Assembly (NCBI GenBank): GCA_016714165.1 | Contig: JADJNU010000001.1 | Span: 1,984,001 to 2,048,000 of the forward strand | Source of the DNA: Bdellovibrionales bacterium | GTDB taxonomy: Bacteria > Bdellovibrionota > Bdellovibrionia > Bdellovibrionales > UBA1609 | DNA: 64,000 bases | Reading direction: 5' to 3' | Part shown: in pieces, positions 25,863-34,199 of the stretch | Position numbering within the stretch: the stretch's first letter is position 1 | Layout of the letters: each line of letters starts with the position of its first letter | The notes under the pieces: generated by a model | What the model was told of the DNA's origin: nothing | Seen by the model: the letters and a program-made list of their open reading frames with translations, nothing else | Database searches by the model: none | Made by a program: the position numbers and the translations under genes

Positions 25863-26589
25863 TTATCGATACCGCTGCAGGGCCATTTTATGGCTCGAGC
25901 TGTTCCAAAGATTTTCAAATATCTTTGTTTCTTTTGAAGGGGTCCACTGCCGCAGACCGAGCAGGGATTCTTCAGGCCACTGGATAACTGAGTTTAGCCA
26001 TTTCATTCCCTGCTCACAAAGTCTCTCATCAAGAACAATCTGATGTATAAGACCTAGATTTTTTGCCTCCTCACTGCAAACAGATCTCGCCTCCAATGCC
26101 AGTTTTAAAGTAATTCCGCGATTAATTTTCTCACTCCAGCGAGTCCCTCCTCCCCAACCAAAGCTAAGACCTATCCTTCTCTGCCAAAATCCGAAATAGG
26201 CCTGTGGTGATGAAATCACATGATCAAATGTGCTCAATAGCTCTAAACCTCCGCCGAAGCAGTCTCCACTGACAAGCGCAACCTTTGGTTGATCAAGCTC
26301 AGAAAATATCTTCAATGCTCTTCGAATTCGCCGATTTGCTAAAATTCCCTCGCTTTTCTGCTCCTGGGCCGCATAGAAATGTAGGTTACCGCCCGCACAA
26401 AAGAATTTTTTATTCCCGGATTGAAAGAGCACTCCCCTAAACTTTCCTGAGTTGCGATCTAGAATTTTCAATAGCTCCTCAGCCTGGTCAACGCCAAAGG
26501 CGTTGGCCCTATTTGGGTGACTAAATGTAAGACAGAGAACCGAGGATCTTATTTCTGCTAGAATTGTTGATTTCAGATTGTGCTTCCAT
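25863..26589 (-). CDS. enoyl-CoA hydratase/isomerase-like protein, 5' end frameshifted
   Basis: The crotonase fold is clear: FFCAGGNL and GDCFGGGLEL form the oxyanion hole, and IGLSFGWGGG follows. The clean frame has no usual start except TTG at 26471, yet homology continues upstream (VLCLTFSHPNRANAF, the first strand of the fold). Removing one base from the AAA run (TTT on the plus strand, 26571-26573) joins it to an ATG at 26589. So the gene probably spans 25863-26589 with a one-base insertion, giving about 240 residues. The usual catalytic Glu before IGL is replaced by Arg (WQRRIGL), so hydratase activity is doubtful. The substrate is unknown. Convergent with the His-rich gene. Confidence 0.75.
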
Positions 26590-26620
26590 CTCTGGAGTTT
26601 ATACCCCGGAAAAAAATAAA

Positions 26621-27304
26621 TCAGACTTTTTCCATTAACTGCCGGTAAATATCATCATATTTTATGAACTTCACGCCGACACCAATTCCGCCAATTGATG
26701 ACCCATTTCGAGTCAACCAAACAACCTTTGCGTTCATCACATAATCACGATTGACCTCTTGCAAGCGAATTTTTAACTTCACCAGATCTCCAACTGAAAC
26801 CCCAATTTTGCCGAGAAATTCACAATAAGCTCCGCCAGCGCTCAGATTACATATCTGCGAGGGAAGCATTTCTCCAGACATAAATGTCTCAAGCACTGCC
26901 GATTGCAAGGTGGGAAACCTTTTGTGTTTCTGCTGGACCAAGGTTCGCGACACCATCAATTTTTTTGCAACACCGACAAAAGACTTCTCATCGAAGGGCT
27001 TTCCCAGGAAAAATAATTTCTGGTCCCCCGTATCAACCAATTTGTCGGAACCCACCTTTTCAGAAAGAACCAGAGTCGGAGCGTTGAATCCTGCTCGTTT
27101 GAGGTTCATCGTGAAGTCGAGATCCTTTTCGCTGAACTCTTTTGTCTCGTAGGCCAGGAGATGAATCGCCCTGTTCTGCACAATAGAGAGAGCCGTTTTC
27201 TCATCAAAGGATAAATGCACAGGATATGGAAGTCTTGTTTCTAAAGCCACACGGAGCGTTTCGGCCTCAGAGATAGAACTGCAATGAAGTAAAATTTTTT
27301 GCAC
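26621..27304 (-). CDS. PilZ-domain protein with degenerate receiver-like N-terminus
   Basis: 227 residues from a GTG start. The first about 120 residues have the alternating pattern of a response-regulator receiver (KILLHCSS, HLLAYETKEF, PTLVLSE, FLGKPFDEKS), but the phospho-acceptor Asp and the acidic pocket are missing. The C-terminal part has RF then NLSAGGAYCEF, matching the (D/N)xSxxG motif of PilZ, which binds cyclic di-GMP. A diguanylate-signal effector for motility or predation-like behaviour is a reasonable inference. The first Arg pair of PilZ is weak (KHKRF), so binding should be treated as probable. Confidence 0.8.
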   Translation of the reverse strand: MQKILLHCSSISEAETLRVALETRLPYPVHLSFDEKTALSIVQNRAIHLLAYETKEFSEKDLDFTMNLKRAGFNAPTLVLSEKVGSDKLVDTGDQKLFFLGKPFDEKSFVGVAKKLMVSRTLVQQKHKRFPTLQSAVLETFMSGEMLPSQICNLSAGGAYCEFLGKIGVSVGDLVKLKIRLQEVNRDYVMNAKVVWLTRNGSSIGGIGVGVKFIKYDDIYRQLMEKV

Positions 27305-27634
27305 TCAAGCCCCTTACTATTGTCCAATCTCACCATCTATTCGGATTGTTATTGGCAGGAACTTAGGGGATATCTCTACGAAAAGCCGTTTTGTTTACTT
27401 CAAAATGCTCAAATTCGGAAGTGCTGGTCCAGATCTCAATAAGAGCAACGGAAAAGTCAGCAATGTTGCAACATTGTTTGTCGTTAAAAATCCACGGACG
27501 GGTCACTCCGAGACATACAAACCCAATGAGGTGGTAAATGGATTGTAAAATGGCCTTGCAAAGCCCAGTTGAGACATTTCAACCTGAGAAATTTCCGCCA
27601 GCAAAAAAGATGTCTTTAAAAAACGGCCAATTGG
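27305..27634. other. 330-base intergenic region
   Basis: It lies between the PilZ gene and the citrate synthase stop codon. It would carry the PilZ promoter. Apart from a possible 47-codon reading frame on the plus strand at 27405 I see no gene, no clear terminator and no RNA gene. Confidence 0.45.
27405..27548 (+). CDS. possible 47-residue small protein
   Basis: An ATG-to-TAA frame of 47 codons with ordinary amino-acid composition (strand-like VATLFVVKN, then SETYKPNEVVNGL). It has no ribosome-binding site and no known relatives that I recognise. It is listed only because it fills an otherwise empty stretch. Confidence 0.25.
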   Translation: MLKFGSAGPDLNKSNGKVSNVATLFVVKNPRTGHSETYKPNEVVNGL

Positions 27635-28771
27635 CTATCGCTTGTTGAGAGGAACCCAGTGCAATCCTGTTTTGCCCGTCCATTGTCCGCGCGGACGATA
27701 AATACGGTTGTTGGCATACTGTTCGTAGATATGAGCCATCCAGCCACTCACCCGGGAAACGGCAAAAATAGGGGTATAAAGATCAATCGGTATCCCCATG
27801 CTGTAGTAGACTGTCGCGGAATAAAAATCGACGTTCGGCAGCAAACCCTTGTCACCTTCTACTGTTTCATGAATCAACTTGGACATTTCATAGAGATGAG
27901 GCTGGCCAGTTTTTAGAGTCAGGTTTCGACTCATTTGGCTCAGAATTTTCGCCCTTGGATCCCCATTTTTATAAACTCGATGTCCAAATCCCATTACCTT
28001 CTTCTTTTGAGACAGGGCCTCTTTGACCCAAGTTCTTGCTTTGTCGAGAGTGCCAATCTCAATAAGCATTTTCATAACTTGTTCATTGGCTCCACCATGG
28101 AGTGGGCCTTTGAGAGTTCCAATTGCTGAGGTGACGGCCGAATAGATATCGCTCAATGAGGAAGAAGTCACGCGAGCAGAGAATGCGGAACAATTAAGCT
28201 CGTGGTCTGCGTGAAGAATCAAACAAACATCCAACACCTTCACGAAGTCAGAATCGGGTTCCTCTCCTGTCATCATGTATAAAAAGTTCCAAGCAATACT
28301 CTTTCCTGAACGAGGCTCCACGTAACCTTTGCCCTGACGTGTGCGCTCAAAAAGAGCAACAAGAGTTCCCATTCTGGCCAAGAGTTTCATTCCGACGCGT
28401 TTTCTGGCCTCATCAGAATCACTTTGAGCTTCATTGTCCCAAAGTGCCAACATAGATGCAGCCGTCCTCAGCCAGGCCATAGGATGAACGCCCTTCGTTG
28501 GCAATGCCTGAAGCTGTTTAACTAAATCAGCCTCAAGTTTCATCCGCTGATTTATTTCTCTTGAAAAGGCCTCCAATTCCTTCGAATCAGGCAAACGACC
28601 ATTCCATAAAAGATATGACACTTCCTCAAAATTAGAATTTTCGGCCAGATCCTCAATCGAATACCCACGAAAGCAGAGAGTCACATCAACTATGGATGAG
28701 ACCGCCGTCGTACATGCCACAACTCCTTCGAGACCACGATCAACAGCACCTTCATAAGTTCCATCCGACAT
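27635..28771 (-). CDS. gltA: citrate synthase
   Basis: 378 residues, the short hexamer/dimer type without the E. coli N-terminal extension. The three catalytic positions are visible: His in LHADHELNCS, His in GFGHRVYKN and Asp in PNVDFYSATVY. GPLHGGANEQV and the acetyl-CoA region RPRGQWTG near the C-terminus complete the signature. It condenses oxaloacetate and acetyl-CoA at the start of the TCA cycle. AAAGGG lies eight bases before the ATG. It is probably monocistronic. 2-Methylcitrate synthase has a similar sequence and cannot be fully excluded. Confidence 0.93.
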   Translation of the reverse strand: MSDGTYEGAVDRGLEGVVACTTAVSSIVDVTLCFRGYSIEDLAENSNFEEVSYLLWNGRLPDSKELEAFSREINQRMKLEADLVKQLQALPTKGVHPMAWLRTAASMLALWDNEAQSDSDEARKRVGMKLLARMGTLVALFERTRQGKGYVEPRSGKSIAWNFLYMMTGEEPDSDFVKVLDVCLILHADHELNCSAFSARVTSSSLSDIYSAVTSAIGTLKGPLHGGANEQVMKMLIEIGTLDKARTWVKEALSQKKKVMGFGHRVYKNGDPRAKILSQMSRNLTLKTGQPHLYEMSKLIHETVEGDKGLLPNVDFYSATVYYSMGIPIDLYTPIFAVSRVSGWMAHIYEQYANNRIYRPRGQWTGKTGLHWVPLNKR

Positions 28772-28960
28772 AGCTCATACCCTTTCGCTCACTGGTGTAA
28801 ATAACCTGGCCTGACCAAAAAATCAGTCCACAGAACCTAGTTTAGCGAATCACCATTAACATTTAAAGAGCTACAGCCTCAAGGGCTAGTCGAAATCTTT
28901 CACGGGCGAACGATTGGCGCGATGACCCGCGTCGTATGATGGGACCAGTTGTGAAACTGA

Positions 28961-29860
28961 TCAGGGACGAGCCAATTTAATGACTCGCTCTTTAACTTCA
29001 GTCACAATGATCGTCTGATCTCTCCTAGGCTCATTCAATCCAGAGTACTTCTGGACTTCATACAAAATTCGATTTCTAATTTCATGTACGCCCCGTTTTG
29101 GCCCAGCAATGATAGACTTCAAAACTCTTTCAGCCCCAAATGATTCACCAGCACCATTTGCGGCTTCTAAGACTCCTCGGGTGCATACAGCCAAACGATC
29201 TCCGGGACTAAGTGCCAGCTTATGGCTTTCGACCATGGGCAAAGAATCCCGCTCAATGGCTGGTCCGGATAAGGGCAAAGACTTGAGCTCTCCTGTTGCA
29301 AATTCCTGGACGACGGCCAACACATTGCCCAAGCGACAATAATGAAGGTCAAAACTGCGGCGATCGACAAGACCGTAAAAAATGTCAATTCTATCCTGGG
29401 GACCCAAGCTAGAAATGAGCTCCCCAGCGATGGCATTCACAATTTCATGAGGTGCCGAACCGCGACGGGCCTCCATGCGACCTGAGATCTTCAAAAGAAC
29501 GGATAAAAACAAAGCCGAGGTCGCATATCCAGAGGAGCTTGCGGCAACGACTCCAAAATGCATGGGGTCATCATGTTCAAAAATATCAAAGTAGTCACCT
29601 CCTGAAACTAGGCTTGGTACAAACTTCGTACTAAACTCGAGGCCGGTGATGTTTGGGAACTCGGTCTTGACCAATATCCTCTGCAGAGATTCGACTGTCG
29701 CCAACTCTCCTTTTATTTGTCCAATCAAACTTTCCAAACGACGATTGGCAGTCACCAGTTCAGAACGAAACTGAGAGAGATCCTCTTCACGCGAGCGAAT
29801 TTCTTGCTCAAGTTGGGCAATTCGCTCTTGCAGTTTCTTTTCGGGACTTTTTTTGGCCAT
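28961..29860 (-). CDS. SpoIIE/PP2C-type phosphatase domain protein with altered metal site
   Basis: 299 residues. Residues 1-60 form a charged coiled coil (many Glu, Gln, Arg, Leu). The rest aligns with the SpoIIE/RsbU phosphatase domain: VSGGDYFDIF with the first Asp pair, SPGDRLAVCTRGVLEA, and RRDQTIIV at the end. Two usual metal-binding Asp residues are absent: the DVSGHG motif reads ASSSGY, and TDGV reads TRGV. The fold is therefore likely, but phosphatase activity is doubtful; it may act as a binding or scaffold protein in a partner-switch pathway. No anti-sigma or STAS gene is adjacent. Confidence 0.8.
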   Translation of the reverse strand: MAKKSPEKKLQERIAQLEQEIRSREEDLSQFRSELVTANRRLESLIGQIKGELATVESLQRILVKTEFPNITGLEFSTKFVPSLVSGGDYFDIFEHDDPMHFGVVAASSSGYATSALFLSVLLKISGRMEARRGSAPHEIVNAIAGELISSLGPQDRIDIFYGLVDRRSFDLHYCRLGNVLAVVQEFATGELKSLPLSGPAIERDSLPMVESHKLALSPGDRLAVCTRGVLEAANGAGESFGAERVLKSIIAGPKRGVHEIRNRILYEVQKYSGLNEPRRDQTIIVTEVKERVIKLARP

Positions 29861-30037
29861 CTCTTGATTCTCAAATCCTCGACCACGGATGTCAACTACG
29901 TGACGATCTTAAAATTCAATAGACCTTCCCTTCGCAGCGAATATTTCGCCCAACTAAAGAGACTCATAGAACTGCATTTCCGCGCATCCCCCACTAATGT
30001 TCTTGAAAGTTTTACTTGCCTCCGATAACGATTACTT

Positions 30038-30925
30038 ATGCATCGTCATCAGCACATCACTTGGACCAAACTTTCTCTCGACCTTCAGCGCTTGAGTCCC
30101 GTAGAACCCTCCTCTTTGGCGTCAATTCTTGTTGGGATCAGTGCGATTCTCGATCCACAAGGAAGCCCAGAGAGCCTCAGTCGGGCATTGAATTTCATGG
30201 TTTATGAGCTGTCGGCAATGAGTACGGACTTAGGTGCGGAAAGCAGATTTCATCTTTTAAATGACTATTTCTTTAATCGCCGGGCGTTTCGAAATCGCTC
30301 CTTGGCCGACGCCGTCTGCCCTCTCATGTTCCAAGATCTCGTTTTTCTCCATGTTCTGTCACAAAAGATGGGACATCCATTGGTTCTCGCTGTTATCTAC
30401 AATCACTTGGCAACTCAATTGGATTTGCCAATATTTATCGTGAACTCGGCCTTTTCCCATTTGCTAAAATGGGTCAGGGAAGGTCAAAATTGTTACGTGG
30501 ATCTGACAGACCATGGCAGGGTTGTCCCAGAAAGAGAGCTGGCCTATCTTGTAAATCAGCACTGCAGCGGAAAAAATGGCGTTGAGGCGGACTCCCTCGA
30601 AATCTTGCCAGGCCGCCAAGTCGCTTTCCAATACCTCAATCTTCTCATTCAGCTGTTTGAGACGGGATTCTACCAGGAAAAGTTATTGTTCATTTATAAT
30701 ATGTTTTTAGAAATGGAACCCACCAATCTCTCAATTCTTTCCCGACGCGGTCTTTTGTACAGGAAAATGAGACTGAACCACGAGGCTCTGGCCGATTTAA
30801 GACGATATTTCTCATTCATTGAGCGCAGCCAGGCTTCACCAGAATTGCAGATCGCTTTCCTAGAACTTCAAAATCTCATCAATCCCACTCCGAAAGGGAA
30901 CCTTCCAAGCCTCTATCTTCACTGA
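30038..30925 (+). CDS. SirB1-family transglutaminase-like protein with TPR-like C-terminus
   Basis: 295 residues. LNDYFFNRRAFRNR (about 73-86) is the SirB1/DUF1367-type signature, followed by VFLHVLSQKMGHPL and VNSAFSHLLKWV, the transglutaminase-like core in which the family's usual catalytic residues are often lost. After about residue 210 a TPR-like helical pair appears (EKLLFIYNMFLEMEPTNL and SRRGLLYRKMRLNHEALAD). Function in bacteria is not established. No ribosome-binding site is visible before the ATG. It is convergent with rsmJ. Confidence 0.78.
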   Translation: MHRHQHITWTKLSLDLQRLSPVEPSSLASILVGISAILDPQGSPESLSRALNFMVYELSAMSTDLGAESRFHLLNDYFFNRRAFRNRSLADAVCPLMFQDLVFLHVLSQKMGHPLVLAVIYNHLATQLDLPIFIVNSAFSHLLKWVREGQNCYVDLTDHGRVVPERELAYLVNQHCSGKNGVEADSLEILPGRQVAFQYLNLLIQLFETGFYQEKLLFIYNMFLEMEPTNLSILSRRGLLYRKMRLNHEALADLRRYFSFIERSQASPELQIAFLELQNLINPTPKGNLPSLYLH

Positions 30926-30939
30926 TTGATGTTCTCGAA

Positions 30940-31713
30940 TTAAAATTTGTCCCCTGGAAAATAAATGTCATACCTAACACTTTTTCCCTTCTGGCTATGC
31001 CTTGGACCAGCCAACAAAGGGTGGGCAAGCAGTGGCCGTTTCACAATCACTCGATCCCCCGCGGCTCGCAGGGCGGCAAGCAAAAGTTTCACGTCCTCCT
31101 GCGGGGTTGGATTCATGAGGACCTGAACTATCTGCATTTCTTTTCCACTCAGTGCAGACTTACTCTCACGTAAAAACATGGGGTCCATAAAGATGAGATC
31201 AGGTTTTTTTGAGTTCAGGACGCATCTTTCCAGGTATTCGGTAGAGTCGCCCGAAACTATATGAAGACGAGAAAAAAGGCTTCGAAAATCCTCCTGAGAC
31301 ATCGCTCGCTTGTGAGCAATTTTAAGAAGCTCGACCAACAAGGGGTGGCGTTCGATCGCAACAACTTGAAAACCAAGCGCCAAAAGATGAAGAGAATCCC
31401 TCCCCAGCCCTGCCGTCGAATCAATTGCAAAATTACCTGCTATCTTTTTAAGGGCCTTTGAAAGGATGTCCCCGGATTTTCCTGTTTCTTTGAGTCGTCG
31501 CTGCCAATCTTTTCCCGAAAAATTTATCACCAAGGGATTCATTTTGGAAAACTCTCGAGAAACAAGCCCCCATCCCTCTCCAGTCCACAGCAAACAAAGC
31601 GGATAGTCCTCAATTTTCTCAGCAACTGGCATTTGAAGCTTGTCGATAAAAATACTGATTTCATCGCAAGGCCCATTCTCATTGCCTGAATTTAAAAGAA
31701 TTCCACATTTCAT
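30940..31713 (-). CDS. rsmJ: 16S rRNA (guanine-1516-N2) methyltransferase RsmJ-like
   Basis: 257 residues. The SAM-binding motif is IDSTAGLGRDSLHLLALG, and the catalytic-type motif is FMDPMFLRESKSALSGKEM, both characteristic of RsmJ (formerly DUF548/YhiQ). VRYDIYF near the end also fits. It should methylate G1516 of 16S rRNA. It follows the MenA-like paralogue by four bases on the same strand and so may be read from the same transcript, though its function is unrelated to quinones. Confidence 0.88.
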   Translation of the reverse strand: MKCGILLNSGNENGPCDEISIFIDKLQMPVAEKIEDYPLCLLWTGEGWGLVSREFSKMNPLVINFSGKDWQRRLKETGKSGDILSKALKKIAGNFAIDSTAGLGRDSLHLLALGFQVVAIERHPLLVELLKIAHKRAMSQEDFRSLFSRLHIVSGDSTEYLERCVLNSKKPDLIFMDPMFLRESKSALSGKEMQIVQVLMNPTPQEDVKLLLAALRAAGDRVIVKRPLLAHPLLAGPRHSQKGKSVRYDIYFPGDKF

Positions 31714-31717
31714 GGTG

Positions 31718-32797
31718 CTAAGATCGACTCAGATAGAGGAAATATAAAAGCAAATTGCTGGCGGCCAAAAGGCACAGATGCAGAACGAGACCTTGCCGCC
31801 AAAGTCCTCTCAATCGGGAAGACAAGGGAGACCCCACCGACCAAATACGTGAGCCCAAATGAACGGCAATACCAAAAACTGGCGTCAGCACCAACCAATA
31901 AATAGGGGAAGCTGCCTCCAAATACACAAACAGACTTATTAGGCACAAAACAAAAATGAGCTGAGCCGTCACAACAAGCTTTGATTTCTCCAGACCGAGA
32001 CGACTCATCAAAGTTCTTGTCCTCATTTGCGAATCCGCCAGCATGGTCTCGAAATTGCGAAGCTGAATACAAAGCGAGGCTCCCAACCCAAAAACTGCGC
32101 CAAAAATAAAAACCCCGGGTCCAACCCGCGCAGACACCGCAAAAGAGGTCCCCGCAGTTAAAAGTGGACCCATTCCAAAGAAAACCATTAAATTATCCAA
32201 GCCCAAATACCTCTCACTACGACGCGTATAAGAAAAGCCGACGACAATCAGAGCCGCTGTCCCGCCAATAGATATCATTATGGGAAACGGACGAAGCCAG
32301 AGACAAGGTAGGCCAAACATCAAACCCGACACCCAACACATCCAGGACCATCTTTTTACCTGTTCGGCGGTAGCCCAGCCACGCTGAACAATGCGACTCC
32401 CTCCTAAATGTGAGAACCTGTCCGTCCCCGAAAGATGATCACAATAATCATTCAACAAGAAAGCCGCCGCATGTAAAAAGAAGACGGCCATTAATGTACA
32501 TGCAGCAATGCCAATTTCTATTTCCCAACCAAAAGTGATTGAATAAAAAATCGAAGTTGCCGCCGGCCCCATGGTCAGAGGCAACAAAATCGGCCTGACT
32601 CCGGTCAAGAAAGTCATGAATTTACCGGGACAATCGATTTCATCAATTTGCACAATTCGAAAAGTAATTCGCTCTTCGTCTGTATCATGAAATAAAAGAT
32701 CCACAGGCAAGGCCCTTTCCTCGTTTGAAAATGAGCCCAGCAAATAAGGCATAAAACGCGGATCCGTCCGAGGTATAGTCAGGAGACGGCCTCGCAT
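31718..32797 (-). CDS. UbiA-superfamily prenyltransferase, MenA-like paralogue
   Basis: 359 residues from the ATG at 32797, which has GAAGAAGG five bases upstream; a TTG at 32824 is the alternative. A soluble N-terminal extension of about 75 residues is followed by roughly nine membrane helices. The first Asp motif (NDYCDHLSGTD) matches MenA. The second (RNFETMLADSQMRTRTLM) lines up with MenA's NNFRDLNQD region, but the first Asp is a Thr. It sits next to the polyprenyl diphosphate synthase, so a prenyl acceptor reaction in or near menaquinone synthesis is likely. Substrate and activity are unknown; compare with the broken menA at 36761. Confidence 0.8.
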   Translation of the reverse strand: MRGRLLTIPRTDPRFMPYLLGSFSNEERALPVDLLFHDTDEERITFRIVQIDEIDCPGKFMTFLTGVRPILLPLTMGPAATSIFYSITFGWEIEIGIAACTLMAVFFLHAAAFLLNDYCDHLSGTDRFSHLGGSRIVQRGWATAEQVKRWSWMCWVSGLMFGLPCLWLRPFPIMISIGGTAALIVVGFSYTRRSERYLGLDNLMVFFGMGPLLTAGTSFAVSARVGPGVFIFGAVFGLGASLCIQLRNFETMLADSQMRTRTLMSRLGLEKSKLVVTAQLIFVLCLISLFVYLEAASPIYWLVLTPVFGIAVHLGSRIWSVGSPLSSRLRGLWRQGLVLHLCLLAASNLLLYFLYLSRS

Positions 32798-32808
32798 CGG
32801 CGCCTTCT

Positions 32809-33744
32809 TCAAACTTTTCTCCAATAGAGAGGTTGGGGTAATTTAGCGAGATTATCCAGAAGACCATGATTCTCTTCATCCAAAAGATCACGAAGATTCT
32901 CAAGATGGTGAAGATACAAGTCGATCACTTGACTATTCATTCTATCAAAGCTGTCAATTTTTCGCTGATATTCTTCGGCACCTATTGTGCCAATCACTTC
33001 CTGCAAACAGGAAGATTTTTTGAACTCTTCACGCTGCTTTGTTGAGAGATCATGGGTCAAGTAGGCGCCAAATGAATTAAGGTACCCAGATTTCAAATCT
33101 CCGAGCACTTCCTTCTTTTCAAAATTTCTAATGTTGAAATCCAACAAATCGTCACTTCTCTGAAAAAGGAGCCCCAATAATTCACCGATCTTCTCTAACA
33201 ACTCATGAAGCTGGCTGTCATAATTCTCCTTGGCAATAAACGGGGCACGAATGCACCACTTGAACAACGACGCCGTTTTTAAGCTATGAACCTGATCAAG
33301 CTGCCCAATATGAACATTCCAGTCATGAATCAATGAATCTTGAATCCACTCCCCCTCCAACAAATTGCCGATAATCTCAGCCGTATACTGAATAAGGCGT
33401 AGATTTCCATATCGAGAAAGATTCACCATCACACGAGCCAGAAGGTAGTCGCCCGCCAAAACAGCGTATTCGGGAGTGTACTTGAGCCAGGCAGCTGTTT
33501 TATTCCTTCTCAATGGGGATCGATCAATAAGATCGTCATGAAGCAAAGAAGCATTATGTATAAATTCAATCGTCTGAGCCAAGAGAGCGATTGATGCCTT
33601 ATCCAAATCTATCGGCTCCGAAACAAGTGCGATCAACTTTGACCGAAAACCCTTTCCTGAAGAAAAGAGATCGCCATAAAGAGCGCTCAGTTTCGGTAGG
33701 TATGTGGGGAAATCGCTCTCGCTGTATATCTTGACCTCTCTCAT
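32809..33744 (-). CDS. trans-polyprenyl diphosphate synthase
   Basis: 311 residues with both Asp-rich motifs of E-type isoprenyl synthases: LLHDDLID (first, about residue 70) and QRSDDLLDF (second, about 197). The chain-length region before the first motif (IEFIHNAS) is small and compatible with a long product. It should make the octaprenyl- or heptaprenyl-type side chain of menaquinone. GAGGT stands just before the ATG. The neighbouring prenyltransferase and the men genes support this role; the exact chain length cannot be read from sequence alone. Confidence 0.88.
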   Translation of the reverse strand: MREVKIYSESDFPTYLPKLSALYGDLFSSGKGFRSKLIALVSEPIDLDKASIALLAQTIEFIHNASLLHDDLIDRSPLRRNKTAAWLKYTPEYAVLAGDYLLARVMVNLSRYGNLRLIQYTAEIIGNLLEGEWIQDSLIHDWNVHIGQLDQVHSLKTASLFKWCIRAPFIAKENYDSQLHELLEKIGELLGLLFQRSDDLLDFNIRNFEKKEVLGDLKSGYLNSFGAYLTHDLSTKQREEFKKSSCLQEVIGTIGAEEYQRKIDSFDRMNSQVIDLYLHHLENLRDLLDEENHGLLDNLAKLPQPLYWRKV

Positions 33745-33908
33745 TTGGACCTCATAAGCGAAAGGCTAGGCTCCGTTCTTTAGCAGAATGACTCTGTCTG
33801 TCAAGAAAAACCTCCCAAAACGAGTCTTCGATGTATCTCGATCTTCTGTCTATTTTTAAAAGCAGATAATGTTTCAAATCTCCAGCCTGTACTATATTGC
33901 CTTCACAA

Positions 33909-34157
33909 ATGAGCAGTCTAGAACTACAAAACCTCATTGAAGAAAACCACAGATTCCTCCATGACTTTGCTTCGCCTTTGACCATTGCAATGATGGCCGT
34001 CGAACTATCGATCTGCTCGTATCAAGCCGCTGAGATATCTCTTTTGGGAACCAACCTGGAAAAAGCAAGGGCTGCCCTTGAAAAAATGTCTTCCCGACTC
34101 AAAGAGCACAGGCTAAAGTTGAAACTCGCAGGTCACCAATTCAAGATTGAAAATTGA
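33909..34157 (+). CDS. stand-alone histidine-kinase H-box (DHp-like) small protein
   Basis: 82 residues. NHRFLHDFASPLTIAMMAVEL resembles the HisKA H-box (H-D-F-x-S-P-L), shown here as LHDFASPLTIAMMAVEL. It is followed by a second amphipathic helix rich in Leu, Arg and Lys. This is the layout of a dimerisation/histidine-phosphotransfer domain without any ATPase domain. It could be a phospho-relay or a competitor of a sensor kinase. The start (ATG 33909) lacks a ribosome-binding site. It is followed 42 bases later by the thioesterase gene. The resemblance is by eye, so the function is inference. Confidence 0.55.
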   Translation: MSSLELQNLIEENHRFLHDFASPLTIAMMAVELSICSYQAAEISLLGTNLEKARAALEKMSSRLKEHRLKLKLAGHQFKIEN

Positions 34158-34199
34158 TTATTTTCTTGCCTTCGCTCACCGGGAGGACAAGAGTAAGCT

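Noticed and set aside
33752..33985. 77-codon minus-strand frame before the polyprenyl synthase
   Set aside because: Overlaps the H-box protein, has no ribosome-binding site and has ordinary antisense composition.
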